Source of the DNA: Gudongella sp034006985
GTDB lineage: Bacteria; Bacillota; Clostridia; Tissierellales; Tissierellaceae
Assembly (NCBI GenBank): GCA_034006985.1
Contig: JAVERT010000018.1
Coordinates: 1 to 55,361 of the forward strand
Direction of reading: 5' to 3'
DNA: 55,361 nucleotides
Shown here: positions 8,163-17,485 of the stretch, piece after piece
Position numbering within the stretch: position 1 is the stretch's first letter
Layout of the letters: each line of letters starts with the position of its first letter
Notes under the pieces: model-generated
The model's database searches: none
Seen by the model: only the letters and a program-made list of their open reading frames with translations
Told to the model about the DNA's origin: nothing
Made by a program: the position numbers and the translations under genes

Positions 8163-9299
8163 ATGAAAATTAATAAGAAAAGTTTATTAGTACTTGCAGT
8201 TGCACTAATTATGATGTTATCTCAGTTTGTTTATGCTGAAGACAACTATGCAGTTAAAATTACAGGAGAGTTAGTAGAAAACGAATTGATGTTGACTTTG
8301 GATGACTTAAAAGCTATGCCTGAAGAAGCGCAAATTGAGGAAGAGTACATATACAACTCTAAAGCTGGCGAAAAAACAGCTATGGTAAAAGGTGTTAGTT
8401 TAGCTTATGCTTTAGAAGAAGCTGGAATGTTAGAGACTGCTACAAGTATTTCTTTAACTGCTTCTGATAATTACCCAATAGATCCCCAAACGGTTGAAGA
8501 TGTATTAAATGCAGATTTAATGTATGTTATTGCTTATGAAGTTGATGGAGAAGCTATTGATAATGATGATAATCCAGAAAATGAAGAAGTAGTAGTATAT
8601 AGAAAAGTTAAAGAAGATGGAGAATTTGGAACGGTATTTAAAATGGTTGTTGAGATAGCTCCAATAATAGCAGAAGATATTGTTGAAGAAGAGGAAGAAG
8701 CTACTGAACCAGTTGTAACTGAACCAATAATGGATGCAGGATTCGTAGACATAACAGAAGAATATTTATTCGCAGAGGATGCAATAAACACTCTTGCAAG
8801 TAAAGAGATTATAAATGGAATGGGCGATAGCAAATATATGCCAGAAGGAAATTTAACAAGAGCACAATTTGCAAAGATAATGGTATTATCACTAGATTTG
8901 GAATTAGTTGAATACAAGGGTGGATTTGAAGATGTAGCAGCAGATAAATGGTATGCAACTTATGTTCAAACTGCATTTGACAATGGAATATTTAAAGGAA
9001 TGTCAGAGACTACATTTGCTCCGGATGGAGAGCTTACAAGATCAGAAATTGCAACAGTAGCTGGTAGAGCTGCAGTAACTGCAGGGAAAGTAGAACAAAC
9101 AAAACAAGATAAATTTACGATGGATAAATCAAACTTTTCAGATAAAGAAATGGTTCCAGAATGGGCAGCAAATGAAGTTGCTTGGTTAGAGGCAGAAGCA
9201 GTATTTAAAGATATTGCAACTGATAACTTTATGCCAACACAAATAGTAAATAGAGCCGAAGCGGCTGCAGTTGTTTACAATACACTTTTTACAGAATAG
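8163..9299 (+). CDS. SLH surface protein with a Cys-less sulfite-oxidase-like domain
   Basis: A secreted cell-wall protein of 378 aa. Residues 1-25 are a Sec signal peptide ending QFVYA; no twin arginine is present. Residues about 28-165 resemble the Oxidored_molyb (sulfite-oxidase-type molybdopterin-binding) fold: VKITGELVENELMLTLDDL, then GVSLAYALEEAGM, ASDNYPI and a closing FKMVVEIAP strand. The molybdenum-ligating cysteine is absent; the domain contains no cysteine. An acidic linker leads to three SLH repeats (about 190-378; LTRAQFAKI, LTRSEIATV, VNRAEAAAV), which anchor proteins to secondary wall polymer. Start is the ATG after AAGGAAGG. It is the first gene behind riboswitch 1. Proposed role: surface capture of a pterin cofactor (inference). 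Confidence 0.82.
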   Translation: MKINKKSLLVLAVALIMMLSQFVYAEDNYAVKITGELVENELMLTLDDLKAMPEEAQIEEEYIYNSKAGEKTAMVKGVSLAYALEEAGMLETATSISLTASDNYPIDPQTVEDVLNADLMYVIAYEVDGEAIDNDDNPENEEVVVYRKVKEDGEFGTVFKMVVEIAPIIAEDIVEEEEEATEPVVTEPIMDAGFVDITEEYLFAEDAINTLASKEIINGMGDSKYMPEGNLTRAQFAKIMVLSLDLELVEYKGGFEDVAADKWYATYVQTAFDNGIFKGMSETTFAPDGELTRSEIATVAGRAAVTAGKVEQTKQDKFTMDKSNFSDKEMVPEWAANEVAWLEAEAVFKDIATDNFMPTQIVNRAEAAAVVYNTLFTE

Positions 9300-9321
9300 A
9301 TAACATCTAATCTAAAAAAAT

Positions 9322-9356
9322 CAAACGAGCGACAGCCTAAAGCTATCGCTCGTTTG
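9322..9356 (+). terminator. Intercistronic hairpin without U tract
   Basis: CAAACGAGCGA and TCGCTCGTTTG form a perfect 11-bp stem, extended by AGC/GCT inside. The following bases are TGTAATTAAGG, not a U run. It may stabilise the upstream mRNA or lower downstream expression rather than end transcription. Confidence 0.65.
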
Positions 9357-9375
9357 TGTAATTAAGGAGGAAAAT

Positions 9376-12300
9376 ATGAAATTTTTTAGAAACAAAAAAT
9401 GGAGTTTGCTAGTATTAGTCCTAGTGCTAAGCATGATAGTTTCCCAAACGGCAATAGATGTACCAACTGCATCTGCTGATTCAATAGAGCTATTAATAAC
9501 AGGTTCAGGTGTTAATAAAGAAGTATCCATAGCAAATAGTGATTGGTCTAAATATACTCTAAAAGAAAATGTATACTCGGCTAACAATAGCTTGGGATTT
9601 CATAAAATAATTAAAGCTAAAGGTTATGATTTATTTGAGTTAATAGGTAAAGATAATCTGAAAACAGATAAAGATTATAATGTAAAATTCACTTGCGCAG
9701 ATGGATTTGAATTTGAAAAATCTATTGAGGAGTTACAAAATGCTTATCAGTACAAGGATTTTACCGAGAATACTAAGACAGAAATCAGCCCAATGATAGC
9801 AAAATATATTGCTGTATTAGCTGATTATCCTAAAAACATATTTTCTCCACCAATTAGCTTTTCAGATCGCGAGATAACAGAGGCTGACTTGGATAAAGAT
9901 TTTCCAAAGCTTGTATTTGGGCAAGATGGAATAGATGACATGAATCTTTCTAAGTGGGGAAAAGAAGTTGTCAAAATAACAATCGGAGAACCTATAAATG
10001 CATCAACGAGTGAAGAATCTACATACAAACATATAAGTTATGATGGCGCGCCATATAATGTAGACGCCATTTCAGGTGCTACATTTACAGTTGAAGGACC
10101 TGCTGTAGAGGGATATAGAGCTATTTCACTTAGACAAATTGAAGAGGAAGAAGCAGCACAAGAAGTTGTAAGTTATTATGAAAAGACTCATGATGGAATA
10201 GTCGAAAACACATATGAAGGTATAAATGCTGAGAAACTACTAGAAAAGTTTGTGAAAACCAAAGAAAATGCAGGGAATATAATATTTAAAAATAAATCTA
10301 GACAAGTTATAAAGACAGTTCCAATTGAAGAAGCAAAAAATTACACTATAGCATACGGTATAAATGAAATTCCGCTTGTATATCTAGATTCTGATGTAGG
10401 TTACAAAGAGGATAAGTATAACGATAATGGTTGCTTTAGGTTAGTTTATAAACAAGATCAATCAACTGCTAAAGAGTTTTCAAATGTTGCATATATTTAT
10501 ATTGAAGAAAAAGATGCTAAAAACATATTTGAACATAATTATGCACCGTATAATGATAAAAAATATACTGATTATGAAATTATTATACATGGAGATGGTG
10601 TTGGTAAAGAGACAAGATATACAGTGTCAGACATAGAAGCTATGGAAGACATTCAATATACAGATGAATACAGTCTGTCAAACAGCGAATATTTTTGGTA
10701 TTACAATAATTATAAAGGAGTCACTCTTTGGGATTTACTACTTAAAGCTGGGTTAAATAAAAATATATCTGAAAAAACAGAAATAAGATTTATTGCAGCT
10801 GATAACTATAATTTCCCTCCAATGACAATAAAAGAGATAAAGGATAATTCCTTATATGGCTATTATGAAAAGGATGCAGCGGATTTGGGAGATGGTAAAT
10901 TCGATGGAAATAGCGTAGAGCCTCTTAAAAAAGGACAACCACCTCTTGTAGCATACGGATTTAATGGATATCCATATGTAACAAGACCAAGCGATGATGG
11001 ATATAATCCAGGTCTTGGTAATGATGGAGGGCCTTTAAGAATAATATTTGGGAAAACTAATTATAATGATACAAATGGTTCAAATCAAGTTCAATTTATA
11101 AAAGAAATTATAGTTGGGGAAGGTACACCTATTGGTGCGTCCGATTCGCTGGAATCAGGTGGGGATATAACTTTACAACCAGTTGATAAGGATTCATCTT
11201 GGAATCATAATAGAGATGTATTTAAAGAATATTTAGATCAACCGGTTTTAAGAGTTACAGGATCTCAAGTAAAGGAACCAATGACTTTTACACTTAGACA
11301 AATAGAAAGCATGACACAATATGCGTTAAGAGATATTTACACGGGAGATGGAATTTTAAAATTTGAAGGTATAGAACTTTGGGATATAATCTCTGAAGTT
11401 GTAGGTTTGAAAGACGGAGTAGACAAACCGTCAATAAGAGTATTTAGTGGACAAAACTACAATCAAGTTTTAAGGAGTTTAGACCAAGTTAAAGATGGAG
11501 TTTTAAATTCTAAAGGGCAAAATAAGAAGATAATTCTTGGATATGCAGTAGAAGGTTACCCATTAGTTCCAAATGAAGCATCGATCGGATACGTAAATAA
11601 CAATGCATATGGGCCTTTAAGATTATTAATTGAAGAGAATAAGTCAATGTGGGTTAAATGGACTGATTGTATTGTTGTTGGAACTGGAGATTATGAAGAA
11701 CCTAAAATGGAAGATGTTAAAGAGCTTGACCTTCCGGACTTAGAGGAAGTATCAGAATCAATAGAAGACGACCAAATTTGGTTGACTTATAGAAATGACA
11801 CAGGTTTAGAATTACAAGAAGCAAGTGTTAGAGCTATGGAATATGATAATGAAGGCAATTTATGGATAGCTACAAATAATGGTGGAATATCATATAGGAC
11901 TCCAGATGGTAAATGGACTCTTCTTAAAAAAGTAGAAACTACTAATAGAGGGGAAGTAGAATTAGATACTAGTTATGCTATAATTCAAAGAGAAAATGGA
12001 GAATTATGGATGACACTTGGAAATGAGACGAATCCAAAAGGGATATTAGTCAAAATGGGTGATGAATGGCGAGTGGTAGATAAAGAAAATTCACAACTTC
12101 CTGCATGTTTTGTTCATGAATTGAAATTAGACAATATGGATGGAATATGGATAGGGACCAAAAACGGCCTAGTGCATATTGATAAGGACGATAAGTGGGA
12201 ATTATTTACTGAAGAACAGGGATTATTACCCCTTTCAGTAGACACAGTTGAAGTAGATGAAAATGGTGGTGTTTGGGTTGGTTACTATCCAGATGTTATA

Positions 12301-13320
12301 GGTTCAGAGAGTGAGCAAGTTTATAAAGGCGGTTACCAATACATCTCAAAGGATGGTCAAATTACAACATACAATGGATTTGATGAGAATAATTTCAATG
12401 TGAATTGGGTTAGAAGTATTTCTGTTGATGCAAAAGGTGGAGTTTGGATTGTAAGATCTGGAAATGCTCCAGGACTAGGAAATGGTGAGGTAGACTATAT
12501 TTTCGAAGGTGAAAGAAAAGTCTATACTGCAAGGGATATATATATAGATATTGAAGAAGATAATGATATTAGAATGTTAAGAGCAGATCCTAAAGATGAA
12601 AATATCCTTTATATGGCAACAACTTCGGGAGGGCTTATTGAAATAAACTTAGCGGAGGAGAGTTATAAGCAATTTAATGCAGAGACTGCATTCCCGACTA
12701 AGCAATGGAACAATGTTTATTTCCTTAAGTTAGACGGTGAGGATATATTTATTGGGACAAACGGTGGAGCAGGGATTTATACAACAGCAACCACATTTAA
12801 AGATGTAGGTTCACATTGGGCAAATACTGAAATCATCGAAATGGCCACTATGGGGTATATCAAAGGTAGTAATGGTAGTTTTAGACCAAATGAAAATATT
12901 ACAAGAGCAGAATTCGTAAGCTTGATTAGTAGGATAAAGGGTTTAGATTTAAATGAGGAAAATGATTCTGACTTTAAAGATATTGATGATTCAGCATGGT
13001 ATGCAGATAGTGTAGCAGCTGTTTTGAAGGCAGGGCTTGTAAAAGGTTATCCTGATAATACATTTAGACCAAATGCTTATATAACAAGACAAGAGATAGC
13101 AAATGTAGTCGGTAGCCTAATAGAAACAGAAATGGGTCCTTCAAAGATAGATTCTGTATTATCGGTTTATAAAGACGAAATTACAGACTGGGCGAAGTTT
13201 GGAGTAGCAAAATCAACTGATCAAGGTATAATTAAAGGCCTTTCTGAAGGTGTATTTGGTGGCAAACAAAATGCTACAAGAGCTCAAGTAGCTGTTATGT
13301 TATTAAGATTTATTAGATAA
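9376..13320 (+). CDS. Giant SLH surface protein: multiple pterin-fold domains, FMN-type motif, beta-propeller
   Basis: A secreted wall protein of 1314 aa. Signal peptide about 1-35 (ends TASA). Then come several sulfite-oxidase-like segments: about 38-215, a diverged one about 270-390, about 398-580 (YEIIIHGDGVGKE...LWDLLLKAG...ADNYNFPP) and about 620-775 (LRVTGSQVKEPMTFTLRQ...GPLRLLIEE). Between the first two is AISGATFTVEG (about 232-242), like the flavinylation motif [ST]GA[ST]x[ST] of FMN-binding domains. Residues about 800-1130 form a beta-propeller of Reg_prop type (GNLWIATNNGG, GIWIGTKNGL, GGVWVGY). Three SLH repeats close it (about 1140-1314). AAGGAGG precedes the ATG. No Mo-ligating Cys context is seen in the pterin-fold domains. 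Likely a multivalent surface receptor; function unproven. Confidence 0.8.
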   Translation: MKFFRNKKWSLLVLVLVLSMIVSQTAIDVPTASADSIELLITGSGVNKEVSIANSDWSKYTLKENVYSANNSLGFHKIIKAKGYDLFELIGKDNLKTDKDYNVKFTCADGFEFEKSIEELQNAYQYKDFTENTKTEISPMIAKYIAVLADYPKNIFSPPISFSDREITEADLDKDFPKLVFGQDGIDDMNLSKWGKEVVKITIGEPINASTSEESTYKHISYDGAPYNVDAISGATFTVEGPAVEGYRAISLRQIEEEEAAQEVVSYYEKTHDGIVENTYEGINAEKLLEKFVKTKENAGNIIFKNKSRQVIKTVPIEEAKNYTIAYGINEIPLVYLDSDVGYKEDKYNDNGCFRLVYKQDQSTAKEFSNVAYIYIEEKDAKNIFEHNYAPYNDKKYTDYEIIIHGDGVGKETRYTVSDIEAMEDIQYTDEYSLSNSEYFWYYNNYKGVTLWDLLLKAGLNKNISEKTEIRFIAADNYNFPPMTIKEIKDNSLYGYYEKDAADLGDGKFDGNSVEPLKKGQPPLVAYGFNGYPYVTRPSDDGYNPGLGNDGGPLRIIFGKTNYNDTNGSNQVQFIKEIIVGEGTPIGASDSLESGGDITLQPVDKDSSWNHNRDVFKEYLDQPVLRVTGSQVKEPMTFTLRQIESMTQYALRDIYTGDGILKFEGIELWDIISEVVGLKDGVDKPSIRVFSGQNYNQVLRSLDQVKDGVLNSKGQNKKIILGYAVEGYPLVPNEASIGYVNNNAYGPLRLLIEENKSMWVKWTDCIVVGTGDYEEPKMEDVKELDLPDLEEVSESIEDDQIWLTYRNDTGLELQEASVRAMEYDNEGNLWIATNNGGISYRTPDGKWTLLKKVETTNRGEVELDTSYAIIQRENGELWMTLGNETNPKGILVKMGDEWRVVDKENSQLPACFVHELKLDNMDGIWIGTKNGLVHIDKDDKWELFTEEQGLLPLSVDTVEVDENGGVWVGYYPDVIGSESEQVYKGGYQYISKDGQITTYNGFDENNFNVNWVRSISVDAKGGVWIVRSGNAPGLGNGEVDYIFEGERKVYTARDIYIDIEEDNDIRMLRADPKDENILYMATTSGGLIEINLAEESYKQFNAETAFPTKQWNNVYFLKLDGEDIFIGTNGGAGIYTTATTFKDVGSHWANTEIIEMATMGYIKGSNGSFRPNENITRAEFVSLISRIKGLDLNEENDSDFKDIDDSAWYADSVAAVLKAGLVKGYPDNTFRPNAYITRQEIANVVGSLIETEMGPSKIDSVLSVYKDEITDWAKFGVAKSTDQGIIKGLSEGVFGGKQNATRAQVAVMLLRFIR

Positions 13321-13328
13321 TAAAACAA

Positions 13329-13356
13329 CATCCGTTAGGACTTGTCCTAACGGATG
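13329..13356 (+). terminator. Intercistronic hairpin without U tract
   Basis: CATCCGTTAGGA and TCCTAACGGATG form a perfect 12-bp stem over a CTTG loop. It ends directly in GCTAAGGAGG, the ribosome site of the next gene. No U tract is present, so an mRNA-processing or stability role is more likely than full termination. Confidence 0.65.
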
Positions 13357-13376
13357 GCTAAGGAGGTAGGAGTACT

Positions 13377-14186
13377 ATGAAAAGAAAAATAAGCATACTG
13401 CTTGTCTTCCTACTTGCATTTGCTGTTATATTTACAGCATGCAAAAAACAAGATGAACTAAGTGAAAATGTTGTTGATAATCCGGATGAGATAGTTCAAG
13501 AAGTAGAACAAGAGCCAGAAGAAGCTGTGATTGAAGAAGATGCAGAGTTGGAACAAGAAGTAGTAACTGAAGAAGAATCTCTTGAAGAAGAACAGGTTAT
13601 AGAAACAGAAGTAGAAGCAGAGGAACCCAAAGCAGAAGAACCCAAAGCAGAAGAACCAAAACAAGAAGAGCCTAAAGTAGAAGAAGCAAAACCAGAGGAA
13701 GTTGAAGTTGAACAACCAGAACCTGTCGATGAAAGGGAAAACACCTTAAAAGTTCAGGGAAAGGTAAATACGGAACTGAGTTTAAGTTTAGCAGAGCTGC
13801 AATCCTTTACTGATATTGGATTTTCGGGGACGTTTTATTCTCTAAATAGCTTTGGGACAACCGATCATACAGATTTTAAAGGTGTGAATCTTTGGTTATT
13901 ACTTAAAAACAAGGCAGGAATACTAGATTCTGCAACGACTGTAAAAGTAATTGCTGTTGATGGTTATGAAATGCAGTTTAGCATTGCTCAGATTAAAAGA
14001 GCAGATTATATAGATGAAACCGATCAAGATGTAAAATTGCCAGTTGTAATAGCTTGGCAAGAAAATGGAGAGGATTATTCAATAAACGATGGACCTCCTT
14101 ATAAACTTGTCATTGGTCAGAAAGAACCAGGTGATGTAAATAAGCCTCAATGGGTTTCAAATATAGATAAAATTATTGTAGAGTAG
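13377..14186 (+). CDS. Lipoprotein with long acidic linker and Cys-less sulfite-oxidase-like domain
   Basis: A membrane-anchored lipoprotein of 269 aa. The lipobox IFTAC puts the lipid-modified cysteine at residue 22. Residues about 25-118 are a Glu/Pro/Lys-rich linker with repeats of EEPKAEEPK, long enough to span the wall. Residues about 122-269 form one sulfite-oxidase-like domain: TLKVQGKVNTELSLSLAELQ, FKGVNLWLLLKNKAG, AVDGYEMQFS and NDGPPYKLVIG, ending WVSNIDKIIVE. There is no Mo-ligating cysteine. Strong AAGGAGG site. Placed between the wall-bound receptors and the membrane components, it could hand ligand from the wall to the membrane (inference). Confidence 0.8.
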   Translation: MKRKISILLVFLLAFAVIFTACKKQDELSENVVDNPDEIVQEVEQEPEEAVIEEDAELEQEVVTEEESLEEEQVIETEVEAEEPKAEEPKAEEPKQEEPKVEEAKPEEVEVEQPEPVDERENTLKVQGKVNTELSLSLAELQSFTDIGFSGTFYSLNSFGTTDHTDFKGVNLWLLLKNKAGILDSATTVKVIAVDGYEMQFSIAQIKRADYIDETDQDVKLPVVIAWQENGEDYSINDGPPYKLVIGQKEPGDVNKPQWVSNIDKIIVE

Positions 14187-14193
14187 GTATGAT

Positions 14194-15762
14194 ATGAAAA
14201 AAAACAAGTATGTATTATTTTTAGTAGGAACAATAATAATTGTGGCAATTCTTTTTGTTTTTACAAATACAGCCACTGAAGAAGAAAAAAGAGTAAAGGT
14301 TTTTTATCCAGATGCAAAAAAAATTGAGTTGGTTAATGACATTTCAGATGATAGTTTTATTTCTATAAATTTGCCAGCTGTTAAAAGAGCTTATCTAGTC
14401 GACGGAGTTCTTAAAGCTTATGTAGTTTCTTGTGTTGGATATAATGGACCAATAGATATTTTAGCTACAATAGATGAAAATGAGCTTATAGGAATTGAGA
14501 TACTTGAACATACAGAATCTCTAGATTATGCAGAGGGTATAACTGAGGATTATTTTTTGGAAAGGTTTAATGCGTTAGAGGTATCGAAGTACCTAAACCT
14601 TGCAGAACTAGATAAGGAAAATCCTGAGGATATAGTCCAAGTTACAGGTGCCACAATAAGTTCACAAGCTGTTGTAAATGGAGTAAATGCTGCAATTGGA
14701 GCTTATAACTATAAAACAAATAATATTCAAATGGATAGGGTTTCTGATGTAGTTCCACAAGAGATGTGGCAGAAGGATTTAAATAGCTTTGCAATAAATA
14801 TACCTGAAAAGAGCTTTAGAATAAATTCTGAAGAGATAAAAGACTTTAATCAAACCGAAATGGATGTTACTCTTATTAATACAACAGGAACTAAGACGGA
14901 TATGAAAGTAAAGGGTCCCACACTTAGTGATGTCTTAAAGACTTATGACATTGAGTTGAGAGATTATGCAGGGATTGGAATAACTGGTAGAGATGGCTAT
15001 TATACAATGGTAGATAAGGAAAAACTTGATGTAAATCAGGTTATTTTAGTTTGGGAAGTTGATGGTAAAGCTTTATCTGATGAGGAAAGGCCTGTTAGGA
15101 TAGCACTTCCAAACGAGTTAGGTCCTTATTGGGTTAAAATGGTTTCAAATATTGACTTATATGATGAAATTTCACCAAAGGATATAGAGAAAGTTCATAT
15201 ATTTAATGCTTTAACTGAAGGTATTGAGCCATATTATTATGAGTATTACGGAAGTAAAGATAAGTCTATTGAAATAGGGAAAATACTATCAAGATTTGAT
15301 GAGCTTGATTTAAAGGGTTTCTTTACAATGAGCGCAACTGATGGATTAGTTAAGAATGAAACTATATCTTTAGTTAGAAGTAGATATTTTATAAAAGTTG
15401 AGGGTGAAAATGCTCCAATGAATATAGCTCCTAAATTTAAGCTTGGAATGAATGTAAAAGAGATGACCCATTTTTCCACAACAAAAGATGCTGTTATTTT
15501 TCCAGAGAAAATGTCTTTAATTGTCAGAACAGAGTCTATAGATGGTAAAGAAGCACTTTTACTTGAAGATGTCTTATTGACAGCAGGAATGAGATGGGAT
15601 GATATGATTGATTTTACAGTTGTATCTGAGGATGAGAAGGAGATAGAAATAAGTCACCAGGAAATGCTGAATAGTTATCTAGTTATTAATGGTGATAGGG
15701 TAGACTTATATACAGGAGAAAGTTTATTACTAGAAAATATTTTAAGGATCCAGAAAAGATGA
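14194..15762 (+). CDS. Membrane-anchored FMN-binding and sulfite-oxidase-like protein
   Basis: A 522-aa protein with one N-terminal membrane anchor (about 5-24) and an extracytoplasmic body. Residues about 35-175 resemble an FMN-binding (RnfG/NqrC-type) domain, ending in VQVTGATISSQAVVNGVNAAI with the covalent-FMN motif [ST]GA[ST]x[ST]. Residues about 195-330 are a sulfite-oxidase-like domain (VKGPTLSDVLKTYDIEL, GRDGYYTMVD, LGPYWVKMVSNI). About 335-522 is a further, diverged copy. The stop overlaps the start of the next gene (ATGA), the Fe-S membrane protein, so the two are translationally coupled and likely partners in electron transfer. No ApbE flavin transferase is in the window. Confidence 0.75.
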   Translation: MKKNKYVLFLVGTIIIVAILFVFTNTATEEEKRVKVFYPDAKKIELVNDISDDSFISINLPAVKRAYLVDGVLKAYVVSCVGYNGPIDILATIDENELIGIEILEHTESLDYAEGITEDYFLERFNALEVSKYLNLAELDKENPEDIVQVTGATISSQAVVNGVNAAIGAYNYKTNNIQMDRVSDVVPQEMWQKDLNSFAINIPEKSFRINSEEIKDFNQTEMDVTLINTTGTKTDMKVKGPTLSDVLKTYDIELRDYAGIGITGRDGYYTMVDKEKLDVNQVILVWEVDGKALSDEERPVRIALPNELGPYWVKMVSNIDLYDEISPKDIEKVHIFNALTEGIEPYYYEYYGSKDKSIEIGKILSRFDELDLKGFFTMSATDGLVKNETISLVRSRYFIKVEGENAPMNIAPKFKLGMNVKEMTHFSTTKDAVIFPEKMSLIVRTESIDGKEALLLEDVLLTAGMRWDDMIDFTVVSEDEKEIEISHQEMLNSYLVINGDRVDLYTGESLLLENILRIQKR

Positions 15763-16937
15763 AGCTTAAAAAGAGGAGCCTAATCCAGATAATTTCTGTT
15801 TTAGTGGTTTCAATAAACCTAATCTTGTATTATTTGTACTTAAAAGACCGTTTAGATTTTAGAACATTTTCTGTTGCAGATTTAAACCCATATGCAGGAT
15901 GGAGCCATTTAAAAGCATATTTTACTGATGTATCTTATAGATTTAGAGGTATAACAATAGGGATTGCACTTAGCCTAGCTTTAGTTTTAAATGCACTTAT
16001 TTTTGGAAGGCTTTTTTGTGGATATATTTGTCCAATTGGTTCAAGTCAAGATTTCTCGAATCACTTAGGCAGAAAACTTGGATTTAAAGAAATTAAAATT
16101 TCAGAGACAAAAAGCTTTAAGTTTGAATATATTAAGTATATAGTTTTAATAGTAGCTTTAGTGCTTAGTATATTAGGAGCAGGGAGTATTTTAGCAAAGT
16201 TATCTCCATGGATTGGATTTTTAAATATATTTATGGGGTTAACACTTAGCTATGGGCTTATAGTTTTTTGTGTGATATTAATCATTTCTTTATTTATAAG
16301 AAGACCCTTTTGTAGAGGATTTTGTCCTTTAGGTGCATTTTTTAGCTTAATATCTGCATTGGGATTTACTAAGATAAAGAATGATAAAGACTGCAAGGGT
16401 TGTTCTGTTTGTTTAGCTGAATGCCCAGTAGAAATTACAAAGGCAGTTGAAGGACAGATTCCACCAGAATGTGTAAATTGTTTGGAGTGTGTAGAAAATA
16501 ATTGCATAAAAAACGATAGTGGATTTCAATTATCTCTGTTTAATAAAAAGATTAATACAAAACTATATATTGCAGTTGGCTTAATAAGTTTTTTAGTGAT
16601 TTTTTCTATGGTGCCTTATTTTAACTTTGCTAAAACCACTAATACAAGTATGATAGCAAGTGATTTAAATGATGGCAATTATATCGGCACTGGAGTTGGA
16701 TTTGGCGGAACAATGTATATAGATTTATCTATAGAAAATGAAAAGATAAAAAGTATAGAAGTAAAAAGCCATAGAGAAACTTCAGGTTATTATGAAGAAG
16801 TATTTAAGAACCTTTCTAGAGATATTATTAGAACCCAAGATTTAAACTTAGATGTAATAAGTGGAGCAACTGCATCGACAAGAGGTTTTACTAGTGCTGT
16901 AAAAAATGCTGTCGGTCAATCTATGGCAGTTGATTAA
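15759..16937 (+). CDS. NapH/NosR-like 4Fe-4S membrane protein with C-terminal FMN-binding domain
   Basis: A 392-aa membrane electron-transfer protein. Several helices are interrupted by the two polyferredoxin-type motifs FCGYICPIGSSQDF and FCRGFCPLGAFF (CxxxCP), then two ferredoxin-like clusters: CKGCSVCLAECPVEI and CVNCLECVENNCI. After a last helix (about 268-285) comes an extracytoplasmic FMN-binding domain ending DVISGATASTRGFTS. The layout recalls NosR and NapH, which move electrons across the membrane to outside flavin or metal centres. Coupled by ATGA overlap to the FMN/pterin-fold protein. It could reduce a captured cofactor or its receptor (inference). An electron donor is not encoded nearby. 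Confidence 0.83.
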   Translation: MKLKKRSLIQIISVLVVSINLILYYLYLKDRLDFRTFSVADLNPYAGWSHLKAYFTDVSYRFRGITIGIALSLALVLNALIFGRLFCGYICPIGSSQDFSNHLGRKLGFKEIKISETKSFKFEYIKYIVLIVALVLSILGAGSILAKLSPWIGFLNIFMGLTLSYGLIVFCVILIISLFIRRPFCRGFCPLGAFFSLISALGFTKIKNDKDCKGCSVCLAECPVEITKAVEGQIPPECVNCLECVENNCIKNDSGFQLSLFNKKINTKLYIAVGLISFLVIFSMVPYFNFAKTTNTSMIASDLNDGNYIGTGVGFGGTMYIDLSIENEKIKSIEVKSHRETSGYYEEVFKNLSRDIIRTQDLNLDVISGATASTRGFTSAVKNAVGQSMAVD

Positions 16938-16947
16938 AGGAGATCTT

Positions 16948-17469
16948 ATGAAAAGAAACAGAGTGATTATTTTAATAGCATTGATTGGCATTATAATTCT
17001 CTTCTTTATTACTCAAACAAACAAATCACCAAAACTTAGTTTGATGATAAGCGAAGAAATTATTTTAGATAATAATTTGGGAATAGAGGACCAACTTATA
17101 ACAATCGATTCTGAAAAGCTATATACAAATCCAAAATCTGAAACATTTCCTGCTGTAGTCAGATCTGATGGTGAAAAACCAGTTGAAACAGAATATACAG
17201 GAATAGCATTGAAAACTTTGTTAGATGAATTTGGAATTGTTGTAAAAAATGATAATACGATTATTTTTAATGCATCTGATGGATATAGGATAATACTGCT
17301 TGGAGAAGAGATAAATGAACCCAAAAATATCTATTTGGTTTATAAACGAGATGGAGAATTATTAAAAGCTAAAAATAAAGGTGGGAAAGGTCCATATCAA
17401 ATTATAATAAGAAGAGATCCATTTAGCCAAAGATGGATTAAACATGTAGAGGAAATAATTATAGAATAA
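16948..17469 (+). CDS. Small membrane-anchored sulfite-oxidase-like protein
   Basis: A 173-aa protein made of an N-terminal anchor (about 5-21) and a single sulfite-oxidase-like domain. The domain shows YTGIALKTLLDEFGI, ASDGYRIILLGEEI and the closing block GGKGPYQIIIRRDPFSQ then WIKHVEEIIIE. There is no cysteine in the whole domain, so no molybdenum ligand. Start chosen at the ATG after AAAGGAG; an upstream ATG at 16906 lies inside the previous gene. It is 16 bases before the ECF S-component and closely resembles the protein encoded at 19068, suggesting duplication around the transporter genes. Confidence 0.75.
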   Translation: MKRNRVIILIALIGIIILFFITQTNKSPKLSLMISEEIILDNNLGIEDQLITIDSEKLYTNPKSETFPAVVRSDGEKPVETEYTGIALKTLLDEFGIVVKNDNTIIFNASDGYRIILLGEEINEPKNIYLVYKRDGELLKAKNKGGKGPYQIIIRRDPFSQRWIKHVEEIIIE

Positions 17470-17485
17470 AATCGGAGATCTTAGA

